Counted from the stretch's first letter, positions 1 to 11,929 are shown. The stretch is DNA of 64,000 nt from Marsupella aquatica (GCA_973895155.1 OZ316894.1:1364001-1428000); one strand, 5' to 3'. Numbers and translations are program-made. Notes: generated by a model from the letters alone, not told the origin.

Positions 1-1929
1 CTCATTACCCTGATACTGCATAAGGAAAACAAAACTCTCTGCAGTGTGTTGTTTAGTGATCCCTCTGTTACAGCGGACCATCAAGAATCTGTTCATTCGA
101 TCGGATGGGATTGCACACATCATTACGAATTCTCAGCTCAAGCTAATCCCAGTGATTTCCCAGTTTCTGAACCAGCTTGGAAATGAATGAACACAGTTTA
201 ACAGGGGAGAGAGACATGTATCGAAGAACATTCATTTCACAGTAAACCGTGTAAAACTACAGCCGTTCTTTCTGTGTCATGTGGAACCGCATATGAAAGA
301 AAGAAATCGCACCACTAGAATTGTAGGGATGGAAGACATATCCGAAATGAGGACGTAAAATTTAGTCGTTCTCTCTGTGTCATGTAGAACAGCACATGAA
401 GGAAAGAAATAAAATCGAACTGTAGGAAAGGAAGACATCCGTAATTGAGGAGGTCTTCTTGTTGGATCTGAAATTTCATGAATTCACTAGTTGCATTGCA
501 CAGGATCATTAAAGAAGTGTGTCCTTGTTGTGGCCGTGCTATCTTTGCAGAACTTTTGTCACTATGGTCACAATGACAGAGCAAAAGTGATATCAAGCAT
601 GAGTGATTTTGAGTGAAAGAGTTCTCAATGTGGAAGTTAGATATATGGGAGGGACATATGGTCAGAATGTAAGTGTTGAAATGATAGTCGAAAGGAAAGC
701 ACTGCAACATTTGTAAATAGGGAGGAGAGTGAAATGTTACAAGGACCAGGAGGAGAATGCAAAGAGAAGATAAGAATCACAAGTACAGGGGAGAGACAAA
801 GGTGTTGCACAAACAATAACAAAAGCGTAGACCTAAAATTTAATGCCCTGTCTATGTACCTAGTGGGCAACATGGAGATGATCGATGGAAGAAATTGCTG
901 GTCTGGAAGATGTGCAAGAGTTATGGGAAAGAGGTACAAAAGGAGTAAAGGTGAGGGTTGAGATGAGTATGTCCATAAGGCGATCATGACAAGAACATTT
1001 GAGTCCACTTCTAGTACCCAAACTTTGCAACTTCCCTGAATTTACTTTCCCTCTCCTTGCCCATGCTCAACCTCCCACTTGGTTTTTCTCCTTTTTCCTT
1101 CCCCAACCCCCAGCCCACTGTTTTTGTTTCTTATCTGACTCCCTCCTCTTCATCTGATTGGTTGGAAGAGGATGATCAGAAAGGTTTGGAAAATCCATTT
1201 TCCCTCAAATTTTATAGTGATTAGGTGGAGCAGCCAAAAAACTCTTAGCCCAACTAAACTTGAAAGACAAAGTTAAACCTAGAAAACTCTTCGAATTCAA
1301 CTTAGGATGCTAGTATACCCCCACCCAATAGCACAGTAACAGCACTATGAAAACCGAAAAAGAATACCTGACAAACAGTACTGCTGTGTGAAGTGCTCAC
1401 CATCACCTTCGGGATCACCATTCATCAACGTTTGATCCCATCTGTGAATCAAAGCAATCCAATGGCTTGCACGTTGCCTTGTGGCCATAGTGCACTGTTG
1501 TCTTTTTTTACAATGCTCAATCAGATTTGTAGATCAATTAGATCCAACAGCGAGAGTTTCCTGTAGATTTTAATAGCTTCCAGGCCTTGTTTTAGTGTCC
1601 CTTGTGGAGAATCTGATGCTGTAGAAAATACCAAAGATAAATGTGATGGCAGGGTGGGGATCATTTCCTCCTCTTCTGATTTTGTAAACAGACAACCGGC
1701 TACCTGTTTGCGGGATTGCATGTAGTAGTAGTTTGATTTATAATAAATGTTCAGCAAATAAAGATTACTAATGTTCTTGGGGCATACTTTGGGTTGCACA
1801 TGATAACAAAAACGTATGAGTTCCTCATGTCTACTGGAGAAAGCATAATTATGTTGCAAGCACATAACAAATGTTCTCTAGACTGGTAAAATGTTAACAG
1901 GAATTTGTTGGCATCACATCTTAACTATT
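1..1929. other. Intergenic region, no gene recognised
   Basis: No open frame here resembles a known protein and I see no convincing exon series. The clearest structure is an imperfect tandem duplication of about 100 bp at roughly 263-352 and 368-454; both units carry a copy of the phrase CTGTGTCATGT followed by a GAAAGAAA-type run. A pyrimidine-rich patch lies at about 1030-1150. The rest is A+T-rich spacer. Confidence 0.5.
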
Positions 1930-2640
1930 TGGAGTTACCACCAGTGCAGTTTTTACTGAACCCCATGGGAAGCTAAGTCCAAAATCCCTAGAAGCATGTC
2001 CAGCCATATCAGTGCTATTGGTCACAAACAAAAATGATTAGTTAATTATATGCAAGACGAGCCAAACTTGATTATCTGTGTTGGAGACAAGGCAAACAAA
2101 AACAGTTAGACCCCGTTACTCTAAAAACAATGGAACTCTGTAAACAATGGAAAACTGGAAAATAACACTTCAGATAAACAAAGAAATGGATAAAAGAAGG
2201 GTAAAAGAAAATAACCTTAGGATGGCTTGTGATTGATATATCCGTGTTTTTTGGTAAATTGTTTGAATTTCCTATTTAATTGGCAAATTTTTGAAATAAC
2301 CAAGAGTAGAAAGAAAATCTTTAGCTTCTGACTATGGTAACATAAGAAACACTTTCACTACTATGGCCAGAGGAATAACAAAGGAATGTAAAAAACCTTT
2401 TGGTTACTATGGGAATACCAAGAAAACATAAGACATTGGATACTATAACATTTTGCATGGACTCTATGGAATGTTACATGGGATGTATGATTGGACATAG
2501 GAATACTGGAGTAGCAAGCTAGGTAATGTTTGGTCTGTTACCATGAACAATATCCTATTTTTGTCCTCTTATCTTCATTGATATTCAAATCTATTCCAAC
2601 ATGTTGAATAATAAAACCAAGGGGTCCTCAAACTAATTTC
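1930..2640 (+). repeat. Dispersed repeat family, copy 1
   Basis: This stretch matches, with many substitutions but in the same order, the segments at about 37.6-38.0 kb and 38.6-39.0 kb. Shared landmarks are CATGGGAAGCT, AATGATTAGTTA, AAAACAATGGAA, AAATTTTTGAAATAACCA and, near the end, TGTTGAATAA followed by CCAAGGGGT. No coding frame is preserved. It is probably a non-autonomous or decayed element; the superfamily is not identified. Confidence 0.7.
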
Positions 2641-2993
2641 TTAGTTTTGGTTTCCTAGTTTTGGTCTACCAACTTTCACTGTGTAGGAAAGTTCTGTTGT
2701 TTGTGCAACTATAATTGATGAAACCTATTATTGTCTAAATAATATGAAGTAGCTATTATACTCAGAAAAACTTTGGGAAGAGATTTATTTGAACCCCTTT
2801 GTATAAATAAAACAGTCCATTGAATAGAGACCTGCTCAAAACCACAACAACCAAAAACTAAGATAGTTCGCAGCACCTCAATGGAAGCATGGTAGTCTCG
2901 TGTGTCTTTGAACCCTTCAAGGTTCTTATGGAAAGGGGTCAAGGAAGCATCGCAATTCTCCACCATTCACCTGGTGGAAAGAAGGACATCAAA

Positions 2994-3288
2994 CCAACTT
3001 GCTTTGGTCAGTTGACCAGGGGATGAGCCTAGAACCAAGGAGATCCCAGGTTCAATCCCCCCTCCACTCGCAAGAGGTGTGGAGGGTATGTGTGGATGGG
3101 ATGTCATGGTGGTCTTGGTTTCTCGGTCTGGTCCGATTTGGGGCCCTGGTGTAACCACTCTCCCACCTGGTCTGGGTCCCTGTCGGATCTCTGGGTATTG
3201 TCCCCTTGTGGGTACCCTACATAGAATCAAAGTAACTCTGGAGCAGGAAGTCTATCCTGTGTAGATTTTCAAGGCAAAAAACATAGAA
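2994..3288 (+). mobile_element. tRNA-derived SINE, copy 1
   Basis: The 5' part has a tRNA-like internal promoter: an A-box-like stretch around GGTCAGTTGACCAGG and a B-box-like GGTTCAATCCC about 40 bases later. The 3' end is A-rich. The same family recurs at 33862-34173, and both copies end in TTCAAGGCAAAA. The insertion is flanked by a perfect 12-bp target-site duplication, AAGGACATCAAA, at 2982-2993 and 3289-3300, which fixes the borders and implies LINE-mediated insertion. Confidence 0.85.
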
Positions 3289-3300
3289 AAGGACATCAAA

Positions 3301-4400
3301 AGTTTCTTTCCATACTTCATCAAAGTGCGTGCTATGGATAAACATTCTCAAGTGCTTCTTATTTTCTAGCATTAAATCTGCTGACTTTGCCAATTAAGCT
3401 CTATGAACCGTCTTCACGTTTGTTCAATATAAAACACACCTTAAAATGCTGGCCTGTAGAGCTCAAAAGTGGCTCTAGCATAATTTTCGGGAGTAGGGGT
3501 TCAACTAGGGGTGCTTGCTGGCAATATGAGAACCTTCCCTAAGGTTGTGTTCCATGGGAGTTTAGCACTCGGTTTAGCAGCTTGTCCACACAAAGTTCTT
3601 GGACCCAATTCAAGTTGAGAAGTTAATAACCACAATGCTTGGGATGACTTGGAGGCTCTACTCCATGTAGTCCACGGCTCAAACTCATCAACTCTTGGCT
3701 CCAAAAATGAAATTTCCACTGTTTCTCTTGTTGATTTCTTCTGAATTGTGGGTGGCCGCATGCATCTAATGCACTAGATGTATACACTGAAAGTATACAC
3801 TGAAAGTATACACTGAATGTATATTCTATTTCAGTGTATAGAAAATGCTCTATTTCAGTGTATACAAAATTTATGAGGAGAATATAAGTTTGGAACTATT
3901 TGATGGAAAAAATAAATTTTATATTTTTGCGCAGGTCCTGGGCTAACCGGGATAGCATAACGGTATACACAGCTTTTTACTACCCTGTCCCCCAAACTAC
4001 CCAATATTATTTACATGCCCCCCACACAAAATTAATTATCAACCTGTCCCCCATTTGTGCTCAGGTCAGTATTAACTCGAATATGAGTTGTCAGTATGGC
4101 TAGCCTTAACCCGCCGCTACCCCCTCGGCCACCCTTCCCCGCTGTGTTTTCCTGTGTAAAAACGAGGGCTGAAACTGTTGGGGTTTTGTGAGGGGAGTGT
4201 GAACAAAAAATGGCATATTTTCGTAAGGTGGGTCATAAAAGAGGGCGAAATGGAATACTACCTGAAGGGTTAGGTAATTCGGTTCCATGAAGGATTGCCC
4301 ACCACCAGCCATAGGACCAAACTAAGGGTGACTGCAGGCGCCGGAAATTTCGCTGTCCCTCCCCCTCAACTGCCGGCCGCCCGCCGTCGGACGGCGAGCT
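3301..4400. other. Intergenic region upstream of calnexin
   Basis: No protein-coding exon is recognised. The region holds a small foldback (3778-3868, listed separately) and C-rich stretches around 3985-4055. The sequence becomes GC-rich toward 4300-4400 as the calnexin promoter begins. Confidence 0.4.
3778..3868. repeat. Short foldback built from a 12-13 bp repeat
   Basis: Three near-identical direct copies of GTATACACTGAA are followed by two copies of the reverse complement (TTTCAGTGTATA). The stretch can fold on itself with a short loop. It resembles the stub of a miniature inverted-repeat element, but no flanking target-site duplication was identified. Confidence 0.6.
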
Positions 4401-4475
4401 TAACCAATAATCAGTTAATTAATTAAACCCATTGAAACCGGAGTCATACGCAAAATGTGTTGTCCCGATCGATCT

Positions 4476-4514
4476 CATTGGCTGCCCGATCACAACGACG
4501 CGTCCCATTGGCTG
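4476..4514. promoter_or_regulatory. Candidate ER-stress-type promoter module of calnexin
   Basis: Two copies of CATTGGCTG (4476-4484 and 4506-4514), each containing an inverted CCAAT box, flank the palindrome GACGCGTC (4497-4504). Plant unfolded-protein-response elements combine CCAAT boxes with bZIP cores of the TGACGCGT or CCACG type, and calnexin genes are classical targets of that response. The palindrome is one base away from the pUPRE core, so the functional assignment is inference. It lies about 0.5 kb before the start codon. Confidence 0.4.
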
Positions 4515-5005
4515 TCATGCGTCGAATTACGTGCAGCTATTACGAAAATACGCTAATCATGTTTACGACTTAAACAAAGATTGGTGGCACTGGACTGAGC
4601 TCCGAAAACAGGAGTCTGTTGCTGATTTGACAATCGTCATCTCCTCCACTCCAATGCACTGTAATAAGTTCGAGACCATGTTATGCTTTGAGGTCGTTGG
4701 GCATTGGAGCTACAGCAGCTGCGAGGTCTCGTTTTGGCAGCAGCACGTTTCACGTTGATTTCTTCAACCATCATCACACACCTCGAGCGCACCCTGGGGC
4801 CTGGAAGCTTCTTCTTGTGGAATGAAACGCAGCGCACGCATTGCCTCCAGCATTTCGTGTGAGAGCATTTAAGACTCCTCGTCCGAGACAGTTTTTCTGT
4901 TGGGTGCAGAGGTGGTGGAAGTGAGATCCAGAGAGAGAGAGAGTCTTCACAATTCTTTGTTTGGTTTGTAGATCTGGTTCTCTTGTGCTGGTGGAGGAGG
5001 TGGCG

Positions 5006-6553
5006 ATGGCGAGGGTCTGGTTGGTGGCCGGCCTGCTTGGGTTCCTGACTGTGGCCAGTTTGAGTTCCGGTCTTGTTGGAGCTGATGTTGCCGATGCTGA
5101 TGCCGATGAGTATTCCGAGACTACCGTGTTTTATGAGTCTTTTGACACCCCGTGGGAAGGCCGGTGGGTCGTTTCGGAGAGCAGTGACTACAAGGGAACG
5201 TGGAAGTACGAGAAGAGTGAGGGTCATGAGGAAGAGTATGGGTTGTTGGCGAGTGAGCAGGCCAAGAAGTATGGAATAGCGGTGGATCTCCCTGAGACCG
5301 TGGAGTTTGCCGAGAAACCAGTGGTGTTGCAGTACGATCTGCGTCTGTACAATGGACTGGAATGCGGAGGAGCTTACTTGAAGTTCCTGCTGCCCCAAGA
5401 AGCGGGATGGACTCCCAGTCAATTCGACAATGCGGCTCCTTACTCGATCATGTTTGGGCCTGACAAGTGTGGGAGTACCAACAAGGTGCATTTCATCTTC
5501 CGTCACAAGAGCCCCAAGACAGGCGAGTATCTGGAGCATCATCTCAAGTCTCCCCCATTCCCTGAGGGTGACAAGGCTTCTCATGTGTACACCGCTGTGA
5601 TCTACCCGAACAACACTGTCAAGCTGTTGATTGACGGAGAGGAGAAGAAGACGGCCGATTTACTCTCTGATGACTTCGAGCCTCCTGTGGTTCCCGCGAA
5701 GACCATTCCGGATCCGGAGGATAAGAAGCCAGAGGATTGGGATGAAAGAGCCAAAATCCCTGATCCTGAAGCAGTGAAGCCTGAGGACTGGGATGAGGAG
5801 GCGCCGAAAGAGATTGAGGATGCAGAGGCTGTGAAGCCTGAGGGGTGGTTGGATGATGAGCCTGATGAGATTGACGATCCGGAGGCAGAGAAGCCGGAGG
5901 ATTGGGATGAGGAAGAGGACGGTGAATGGGAAGCGCCGAAGGTACCGAACCCCACCTGTGAGGAAGTGGGGTGTGGAGAGTGGGTTCGCCCGACGAAGAA
6001 GAACCCTGCCTACAAAGGCAAGTGGTATGCGCCCATGATCGAGAACCCAGCTTACCGCGGGATCTGGAAACCGAGAGACATCGAAAACCCTGACTGGTTT
6101 GAGCTGGAGAAGCTGAATCTTGAGCCCATTGCTGCGATTGGTATTGAGATCTGGACTATGCAGGACGGCCTTTTGTTTGACAACGTCCTCATCACTTACG
6201 ATGAAGCTGAGGCAGAGGCATACAGAGAGACTACGTGGAGACCCAAGTGGGATGTAGAGAAGGTGTTGAAAAGAGAAGAAGACGAAGAGACTACCAAAGA
6301 GGCGGAAGAAGTTGCACCTTCGACATTCAACAAAAAGGTTTTTGAATTGTTGTATAAAATTCCTGAACTTCCATTTTTGGCTGCTTACAAGGAAAAAATC
6401 ACTGAATTGCTGGAGAAGGCTGAGGAGAATGAGACCCTGACTGTTGCTGGTATCTTCGGAACAGTAGGCATCTTCCTCGCCCTTTTCTACAGGAGTATTT
6501 TTGGTCGAAAGAAGACCGTAGTCCCTGTACCTGAGTCTAAGAAGGATGACTAA
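5006..6553 (+). CDS. CNX: Calnexin, ER membrane lectin chaperone
   Basis: Calnexin binds monoglucosylated N-glycans on newly made glycoproteins in the ER and retains them for folding together with PDI-type partners. The 515-residue product has the expected parts: an N-terminal signal peptide (about residues 1-25), a luminal lectin domain with the conserved cysteine pair (CGGAYLKF and PDKCGS), a P-domain with four acidic repeats of the KPEDWDE type followed by three aromatic GxW / NPAYxGxW-type repeats, and a membrane span near residues 478-498 before a short basic tail. The ATG at 5006 was chosen because it opens directly on the signal peptide; the frame is open further upstream only without an ATG. 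The 5' leader carries a GA-repeat at about 4928-4943. The frame is continuous, so the coding part lacks introns, whereas flowering-plant calnexin genes normally have several. The base after the stop leads into a probable 3' UTR. Confidence 0.96.
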   Translation: MARVWLVAGLLGFLTVASLSSGLVGADVADADADEYSETTVFYESFDTPWEGRWVVSESSDYKGTWKYEKSEGHEEEYGLLASEQAKKYGIAVDLPETVEFAEKPVVLQYDLRLYNGLECGGAYLKFLLPQEAGWTPSQFDNAAPYSIMFGPDKCGSTNKVHFIFRHKSPKTGEYLEHHLKSPPFPEGDKASHVYTAVIYPNNTVKLLIDGEEKKTADLLSDDFEPPVVPAKTIPDPEDKKPEDWDERAKIPDPEAVKPEDWDEEAPKEIEDAEAVKPEGWLDDEPDEIDDPEAEKPEDWDEEEDGEWEAPKVPNPTCEEVGCGEWVRPTKKNPAYKGKWYAPMIENPAYRGIWKPRDIENPDWFELEKLNLEPIAAIGIEIWTMQDGLLFDNVLITYDEAEAEAYRETTWRPKWDVEKVLKREEDEETTKEAEEVAPSTFNKKVFELLYKIPELPFLAAYKEKITELLEKAEENETLTVAGIFGTVGIFLALFYRSIFGRKKTVVPVPESKKDD

Positions 6554-7548
6554 GGAATTAAGGTAGAAGTGGAACTCGATGCATCTCGACGGCGGCGTTG
6601 TGGAGCAACTGAGGTTTTCAGCAAGTGCAGAGTTCGTAACAGATAATTCTGTACGTTCTTTGTATGTGAGGATCTCAAGTTGTCGATTAGCGTCTTTGCT
6701 AAACGTAGATTGACAGCTGATGCAGAGTGAGGCAGGTAGAACTATGAGCTCTCGTCCCGTACCGTTCTGGATCTTCACCAGGTCGGAAGTTTTGCTAGGA
6801 AATTGATTTGCTTGAAGGAGAGGTTCTTGTTGGATGATTATCTTTGAACGGAAAAGACCGTTCTGAAGTAGCTCCAAATTAGGTGATTTCAGCACAGATT
6901 GGCTTACTAAGGCTTAGTTGATTCATGTACGCTGAATACATATCTCTAGATGGCAGACGTCGGTAGTCGCGATTTGGCTACTATACTTGGCTGTAATTCC
7001 CTTAAACGGAGAAAGCCTGTAGAAAACCAGAGGTTTGATTGGAAGCATTGGATTGGAACTCAATTTTATGCATTGGACAGAAGAAAATTCCATTGTTGCC
7101 TGGTTGATTGTTTTAAACAAGATTATTCTCTTAAATTGTGTGCCAGTTCGCACAGCGTTCTTCAGTGGAGAAAGCCCTCATCTCTCTTAGGTAAACACCA
7201 TCTCGGACCTGTCTTCGACGTTGATTTGGGACACGAGTGAACAACGAGAGCAGCCGTTCTTAAATCAGAATCCATTGCTCACATTACTATCTACTTCTAT
7301 TGCAAAGGCTTGATACCCGAAAGAAGCGTATGTATTCCTAACTTGTCAAAGTAGTTTCCCCGAATTTGGAGATCTGATCTCTCCAATATGACCCCCCAAT
7401 CATGGTGCGAAGTGTTCAAGTTTACGTGAAACGGGTGCAAAGTGTTGTTAGTCAGTTGCATGATGCGAAGGCAGGTCGGAAACCTAAGTGACTCCTTTTT
7501 TGAATGTAGATAGTACCACTTGCTGAAATAGATTCTTGCGTTGAACAT
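6554..7548. other. Calnexin 3' UTR and spacer
   Basis: The first few hundred bases after the calnexin stop are likely 3' untranslated sequence. No further exon, RNA gene or repeat with clear identity is visible before the LINE remnant that begins at about 7.55 kb. Confidence 0.4.
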
Positions 7549-9890
7549 TTGACGAAAGACTACTGTGATCACACTCAAACAACACCAGGCTTGGGACCAA
7601 AGAGTGTTGTGACCACAAGAGGACTGAACAAAACTTCCTTGCCAAAGCCCTGCAAATGGGCCTTACACCGAACCTTCAGCAGTTCATTACACCACAACAG
7701 TTTGCACCAGGCTTGGGACCAAAGAGTGTTGTGACCACAAGAGGACTGAACAAAACTTCCTTGCCAAAGCCCTGCAAATGGGCCTTACACCGAACCTTCA
7801 GCAGTTCATTACACCACAACAGTTTGCCTTTCTCCCCGGAAGGAATATACATCACTCCCTTATGCTTCTCAATGAATCGGTACATCAAGCGGCATCCACT
7901 GGTCTGGATTACATTTTCATGAAGCTGGACGTATCTAAGGCTTTTGATAAGCTGGAATGGAGTTTTCTATTATTGATCCTGCAGAAGGCGGGCTTCGGGG
8001 GGCAGCTCACGCAATTTCTGTTAGCAATTTCTCCAGCCTCGTCGTCGATTCTGCTCAACGGGAAGATGGCAACCCCTTTCAGTCTTGCATGCTCAGTCAG
8101 GCAGGGTTGTCCTTATTACCGCTTCTATTCTTGATTGCCATTGATGCCCTCATGGGTATGATTCGATGGGAAGCTGAATGGGGATCCATCCAGGGAGTGT
8201 ATTTCCCATCAGTCGATGTCCACTACATTCACAACCTCTTTGCTGATGATCTGACTATGCTCATCCGTGCAGTAATGGAATACAGTGATGCCTGTGGAGG
8301 TCTGTTGGAGTTGTTTGGCAGGGCTTCTGGTCTGATTTGCATCTGGGAGAAAACAAAAGCAGCATTCATCTCTCCTAGATCCGATTGTCCGACGGTTGCC
8401 CTGGCAATGGGAGGACGCCTCAACTGCCACCAAACTGTTGGGGATTCCCTTTGCCCAAGGCATTTCAGAACGATGATCCTGACTCTCTCAGAGAAAGTGG
8501 AATCGAGGCTGGACAAGATCAAAGGGAGGTCCGGTTCTCTCATTACTCCGGTCACAGTGGTCAATCACTTAGTTTTGAGCACGCTGTGGTACATGCTCAT
8601 TGTTTGGGCAGGCCAACAGAGCACACTAGATGCGCTACAAAAGAAAATCACGGCCTTCATCTGGGCTGGCCAAAACATTCAAGCTCGTCCTATGGTCAAT
8701 TTCGCCACTATCACCCGGCCCAAACGCTTTGGCGGCCTTGGCTTAATTTCGCTGGCTGCCCAGTTTTGGGCTCTCACAGGGAACTTTATTCTATGGGCAA
8801 TGGCGGAGGGAGACCATCCCCTCAGACGGAGTTTGCAGCATAAGATCAAACTGTTGTCTCTCCAAAAATGGGGATCCGAAGACTTCTCATGGGCTGTATC
8901 ACGATGTCACACTCTCCTGAGGGATGGCTCGCAGATCTGGAGGAATGTGTGCATTGGTTAGAATGTTATCAAACAACACCTTCGACCTATTGCACCTGCT
9001 CATCGGGAGGAGTGGCTGGACCTTCCACTTTGGCATCCACATTTGAACCACGTGAGCTCCAGCCAAGCTAAATGTTCCCGAAACCCTCAAAGACGTATCA
9101 AGAGAGCTGGATTAGTGCGAATGCAGGATGTCCTGACTCCTGAAGGGAATTTCATCCAGTGGGAGGATGGTCCTAATCTACTCCTCCCCGGGAATTGTGC
9201 AACCGCTTACAGAAGATTGATAGCCAATCTAATTGGTGTCCCTGCATTCCATGGCAACCCCCGACAGAGGATTCCAGTCTTCATGGGGGCCAGACTCCAC
9301 AACAGGGACCTTGTCATTTGGGAATACAAGCTTCAACGCAACCACATCACCTTAGACTGGCAGCGCTTCCATGAGGCATCGACACCTCTGAAGACATTCA
9401 GGGTCATCAATGGGACTCTTCACAAGATGGAGACTCTGACTCCCCCTACCGATACCTTGCTACATCGAGTGATGGTTCGCTCACACAAGGGGGCTCCCCT
9501 CAACGTATTGGTAGACCAGTTGACCTCTTTCAAGTTCTATTGCAGTACGAATGGAAGGACGGAACTCAATTCCTGGAGACCAACACTGCTCACTTGAGAG
9601 AGATTCAAGGTCCATTGCAAACAACAACACACACAACGGTCCGGAAGTGGGCTGAGAGATTAAATTGGCGCCATTCCGTGCAGCGGCAGAGAACTATTTC
9701 CTCTGGCAGCTTACATATCAGATTCCAACTACTGGGCACTGGAGGATGCCATCTCTACCACACACGGACCCATTAACCTGGTGTACACGATGCGACCTTA
9801 ACCAGCAGGAAGATATTGTGCACTGTATCTAGAGTTGCCCCATTTCTTCATCTGTTTGGCAATGGGTACAATTCATCCTACGCTACACCT
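7549..9890 (+). pseudogene. Broken LINE (L1-type) reverse transcriptase
   Basis: Reverse-transcriptase landmarks appear in order: FLPGRN (about 7830), the A motif KLDVSKAFDKLEW (about 7920-7960), VRQGCP (about 8095-8115), the catalytic FADD box (about 8238-8249), and a C-terminal zinc-binding segment of the plant RVT type (WCTRC ... HC) at about 9780-9835. The frame changes after RQGCP, stops after 8961 and resumes at about 9043, so at least two frameshifts or stops break the product. The N-terminal endonuclease is missing. A perfect 122-bp tandem duplication (7583-7826) further disrupts the 5' part. I infer a 5'-truncated, dead non-LTR retrotransposon. Confidence 0.88.
7583..7826 (+). repeat. 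Perfect 122-bp tandem duplication inside the LINE
   Basis: Unit 1 is 7583-7704 and unit 2 is 7705-7826; I see no difference between them. Each begins CACCAGGCTTGGG and ends ACAACAGTTTG. Lack of divergence in an otherwise decayed element points to recent unequal exchange or replication slippage. Confidence 0.93.
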
Positions 9891-10369
9891 CTCCCAAATA
9901 ACAGACAATTTTGATATTTAGACAATGTTTGTACGTCTTGAGGGTGAGGAGTCTAGGTCCAGTAAGGGCCCTTCCTTTGCATATGCACCGGTATTTGGGC
10001 TGATAATTACTAGTAGGGGTGATACACATGCAGTGCGTGTGAGGTGAAGCCCTTTCAGGAAGGCAGGAGAGTTAAGCCCTTGTGGAAGTGCATTACCATA
10101 TGTAGGACCATAAGCCCTGCCAACTAAGTTATCCTCCCCAGCGCAAGCTTCCGTGGGAACTAAACATAGTTGGCTGTTGTTTCGGCAGGATAGGCAAGCG
10201 GGCCACATAGCTGGGAACATAGCCCATGCAAACCATGAGGACCAATGACACTGAGACCTAGTTAAGATCAAGAGAAGGTAGTCCTCCTTGAGAGCTTGTC
10301 AATGCACCCAAGAAGTTGTCCCAATGGACTTCCCGTTCGAAGAGATATTGCCATTTCCATTTTATGACT

Positions 10370-10565
10370 CCCAATAGTAGCTTGACCGCCACCCTCCACA
10401 CCTTGGGCCTTGCCCATTAATTGTTGAGCAAAGACGACATCCATAACAGCAAGCCCATGAATATATAATGTACAAGTAGTCAATACAAAGAGATACATGA
10501 TTCGCCTCAGTTGAGGCTACATCCACGGGAACACAAGAGAGCTTTATCGCGCTCTAGGCCGATCA
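10370..10565 (-). repeat. LTR-like fragment, inverted copy
   Basis: Read on the minus strand this matches the plus-strand fragment at about 11080-11235: AAAGCTC-type start, TGTGTTCCCGTGGA, GTAGCCTCA, then TTCATGGGCTTGC and GTCGTCTTTGCTCAACA. Substitutions and small indels are scattered throughout. No gag or pol remnant adjoins it, so it is probably a solo or broken LTR. Confidence 0.65.
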
Positions 10566-10864
10566 GCCATATATCATGAGTCTTCGCAATACAAGATCTT
10601 CCTATCTCTCAATTAGTTCCATAACAATGAGCTTGAGTCCCTCATATCCAAGCAAACACCCTTTGAGACAATATATTGTGCAACACGGTCAACTAAGCAA
10701 GTTTGCAACTAAGGTTAACCCTAACTACGGTTATAGTCGTAACCCTAGACCTAAGAGTCTAACACCATTAGCCCCCAAGAGACACCACTCTCCTCATATA
10801 TGTTTCTAGTGACCTGCCACCCCGATCAACTTTGTCCCCTAGTTTTGGCCTTCTACCTAGACTC

Positions 10865-11235
10865 TGTTAGATATTGCTCTAGTCTTGTGACTCATGAGCT
10901 AACCACAGTTAGGCTAACTCGGGTTAGGACTTAGTTAGCTAATGTTAGCGGTAGTGCTGTTGTGTATATAGCCAGGGCTGGTGCTAGACCCTGGTGGAAC
11001 TTAGGCTCATTGTTACGGAGCTAATTGAGAGATAGGGAGAGCTTGTGCTGTGGATGCTTGGTATGGCCGTTCGGCCTAGAGTGCAGTAAAGCTCTTGTGT
11101 GTTCCCGTGGACGTAGCCTCATGTGGAGGTGAACCACGTATTTCTCTATCAATGTCGACTCTTGTGCGTTGGATGGTTCATGGGCTTGCCGTTGCGAATG
11201 TCGTCTATGCTCAACAGACTCAAACTTGATCGACT
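10865..11235 (+). repeat. LTR-like fragment, direct copy 1
   Basis: It begins with a TGTTAGATATTG-like terminus, contains GGCTCATTGTTACGGAG and GATAGGGAGAG, and ends near GTCTATGCTCAACAG. It matches the inverted fragment at 10370-10565 and, more loosely, the fragment at 11930-12205, so three pieces of one LTR family lie within 2 kb. Confidence 0.65.
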
Positions 11236-11929
11236 GGACACAAAACTAACTTACTAGGCTCATATTAATAACTTTCTAATTAGATGTCCGTAGTGATTGG
11301 GCAGACCCGGTGCTCATGATTGGGTGCTCGGAACTCATTGTCCATCAGGAGTCCCAGACAACTCCACTCGAGTCTTGTGTGCCAATCGTCCGTTCCGCAT
11401 GAACTAAACCTCTATGGCCTTGGGCCCAAGAGGAACTCTCACTCAAGCCCTCAAAACTCAGAGTCCACTCCAAGTCCAGCCCATCCCACGGCTCCACCAG
11501 TTCCATGCGCTAGTTGGTCCCTTGTGCTCTAGCTCAACATGTTTTGTGCTAGAGCAATGCCCTTGCTCTCAAGTCTCCTCATGTGTAGTCCCCTTTTGGA
11601 TGGTCATCCTGCACTTGCACCATAGAGGAGCTCAGCATTGAAGTTAGCGATACCAGAGCTAAGTGGTAGTGTAGTCAAGTTCCGCAACTTTCTTCCTCCT
11701 GGAAGGGCATCCACATCCTTGCCTGGGATCCTTGCTACTTGCTGGCCAAAACAAGAGTTACAAAATAAAGTTTTTGATATCCCAAAAAGACTCTTGTTAA
11801 AGAACTTTACCAAAATGTAAATTTTGGGCTAATTAAGTCAAACTCCAGTGTGGGAGGGCTGCACATGAAGGGGAAACTAACCCCTGGCTTTGGTACTTAC
11901 TCTTAGGTCTAGAATTGTTATGTAATTGT

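Noticed and set aside
4637-5584. 315-codon minus-strand frame across the calnexin start
   Set aside because: It overlaps the convincing calnexin frame, lacks any domain and has shadow-like composition.
5602-5955. Serine-rich minus-strand frame inside calnexin
   Set aside because: It is the shadow of the acidic P-domain repeats on the opposite strand.
5660-6895. 411-codon minus-strand frame under calnexin
   Set aside because: No domain; it overlaps the real gene antisense and has leucine/arginine-rich shadow composition.
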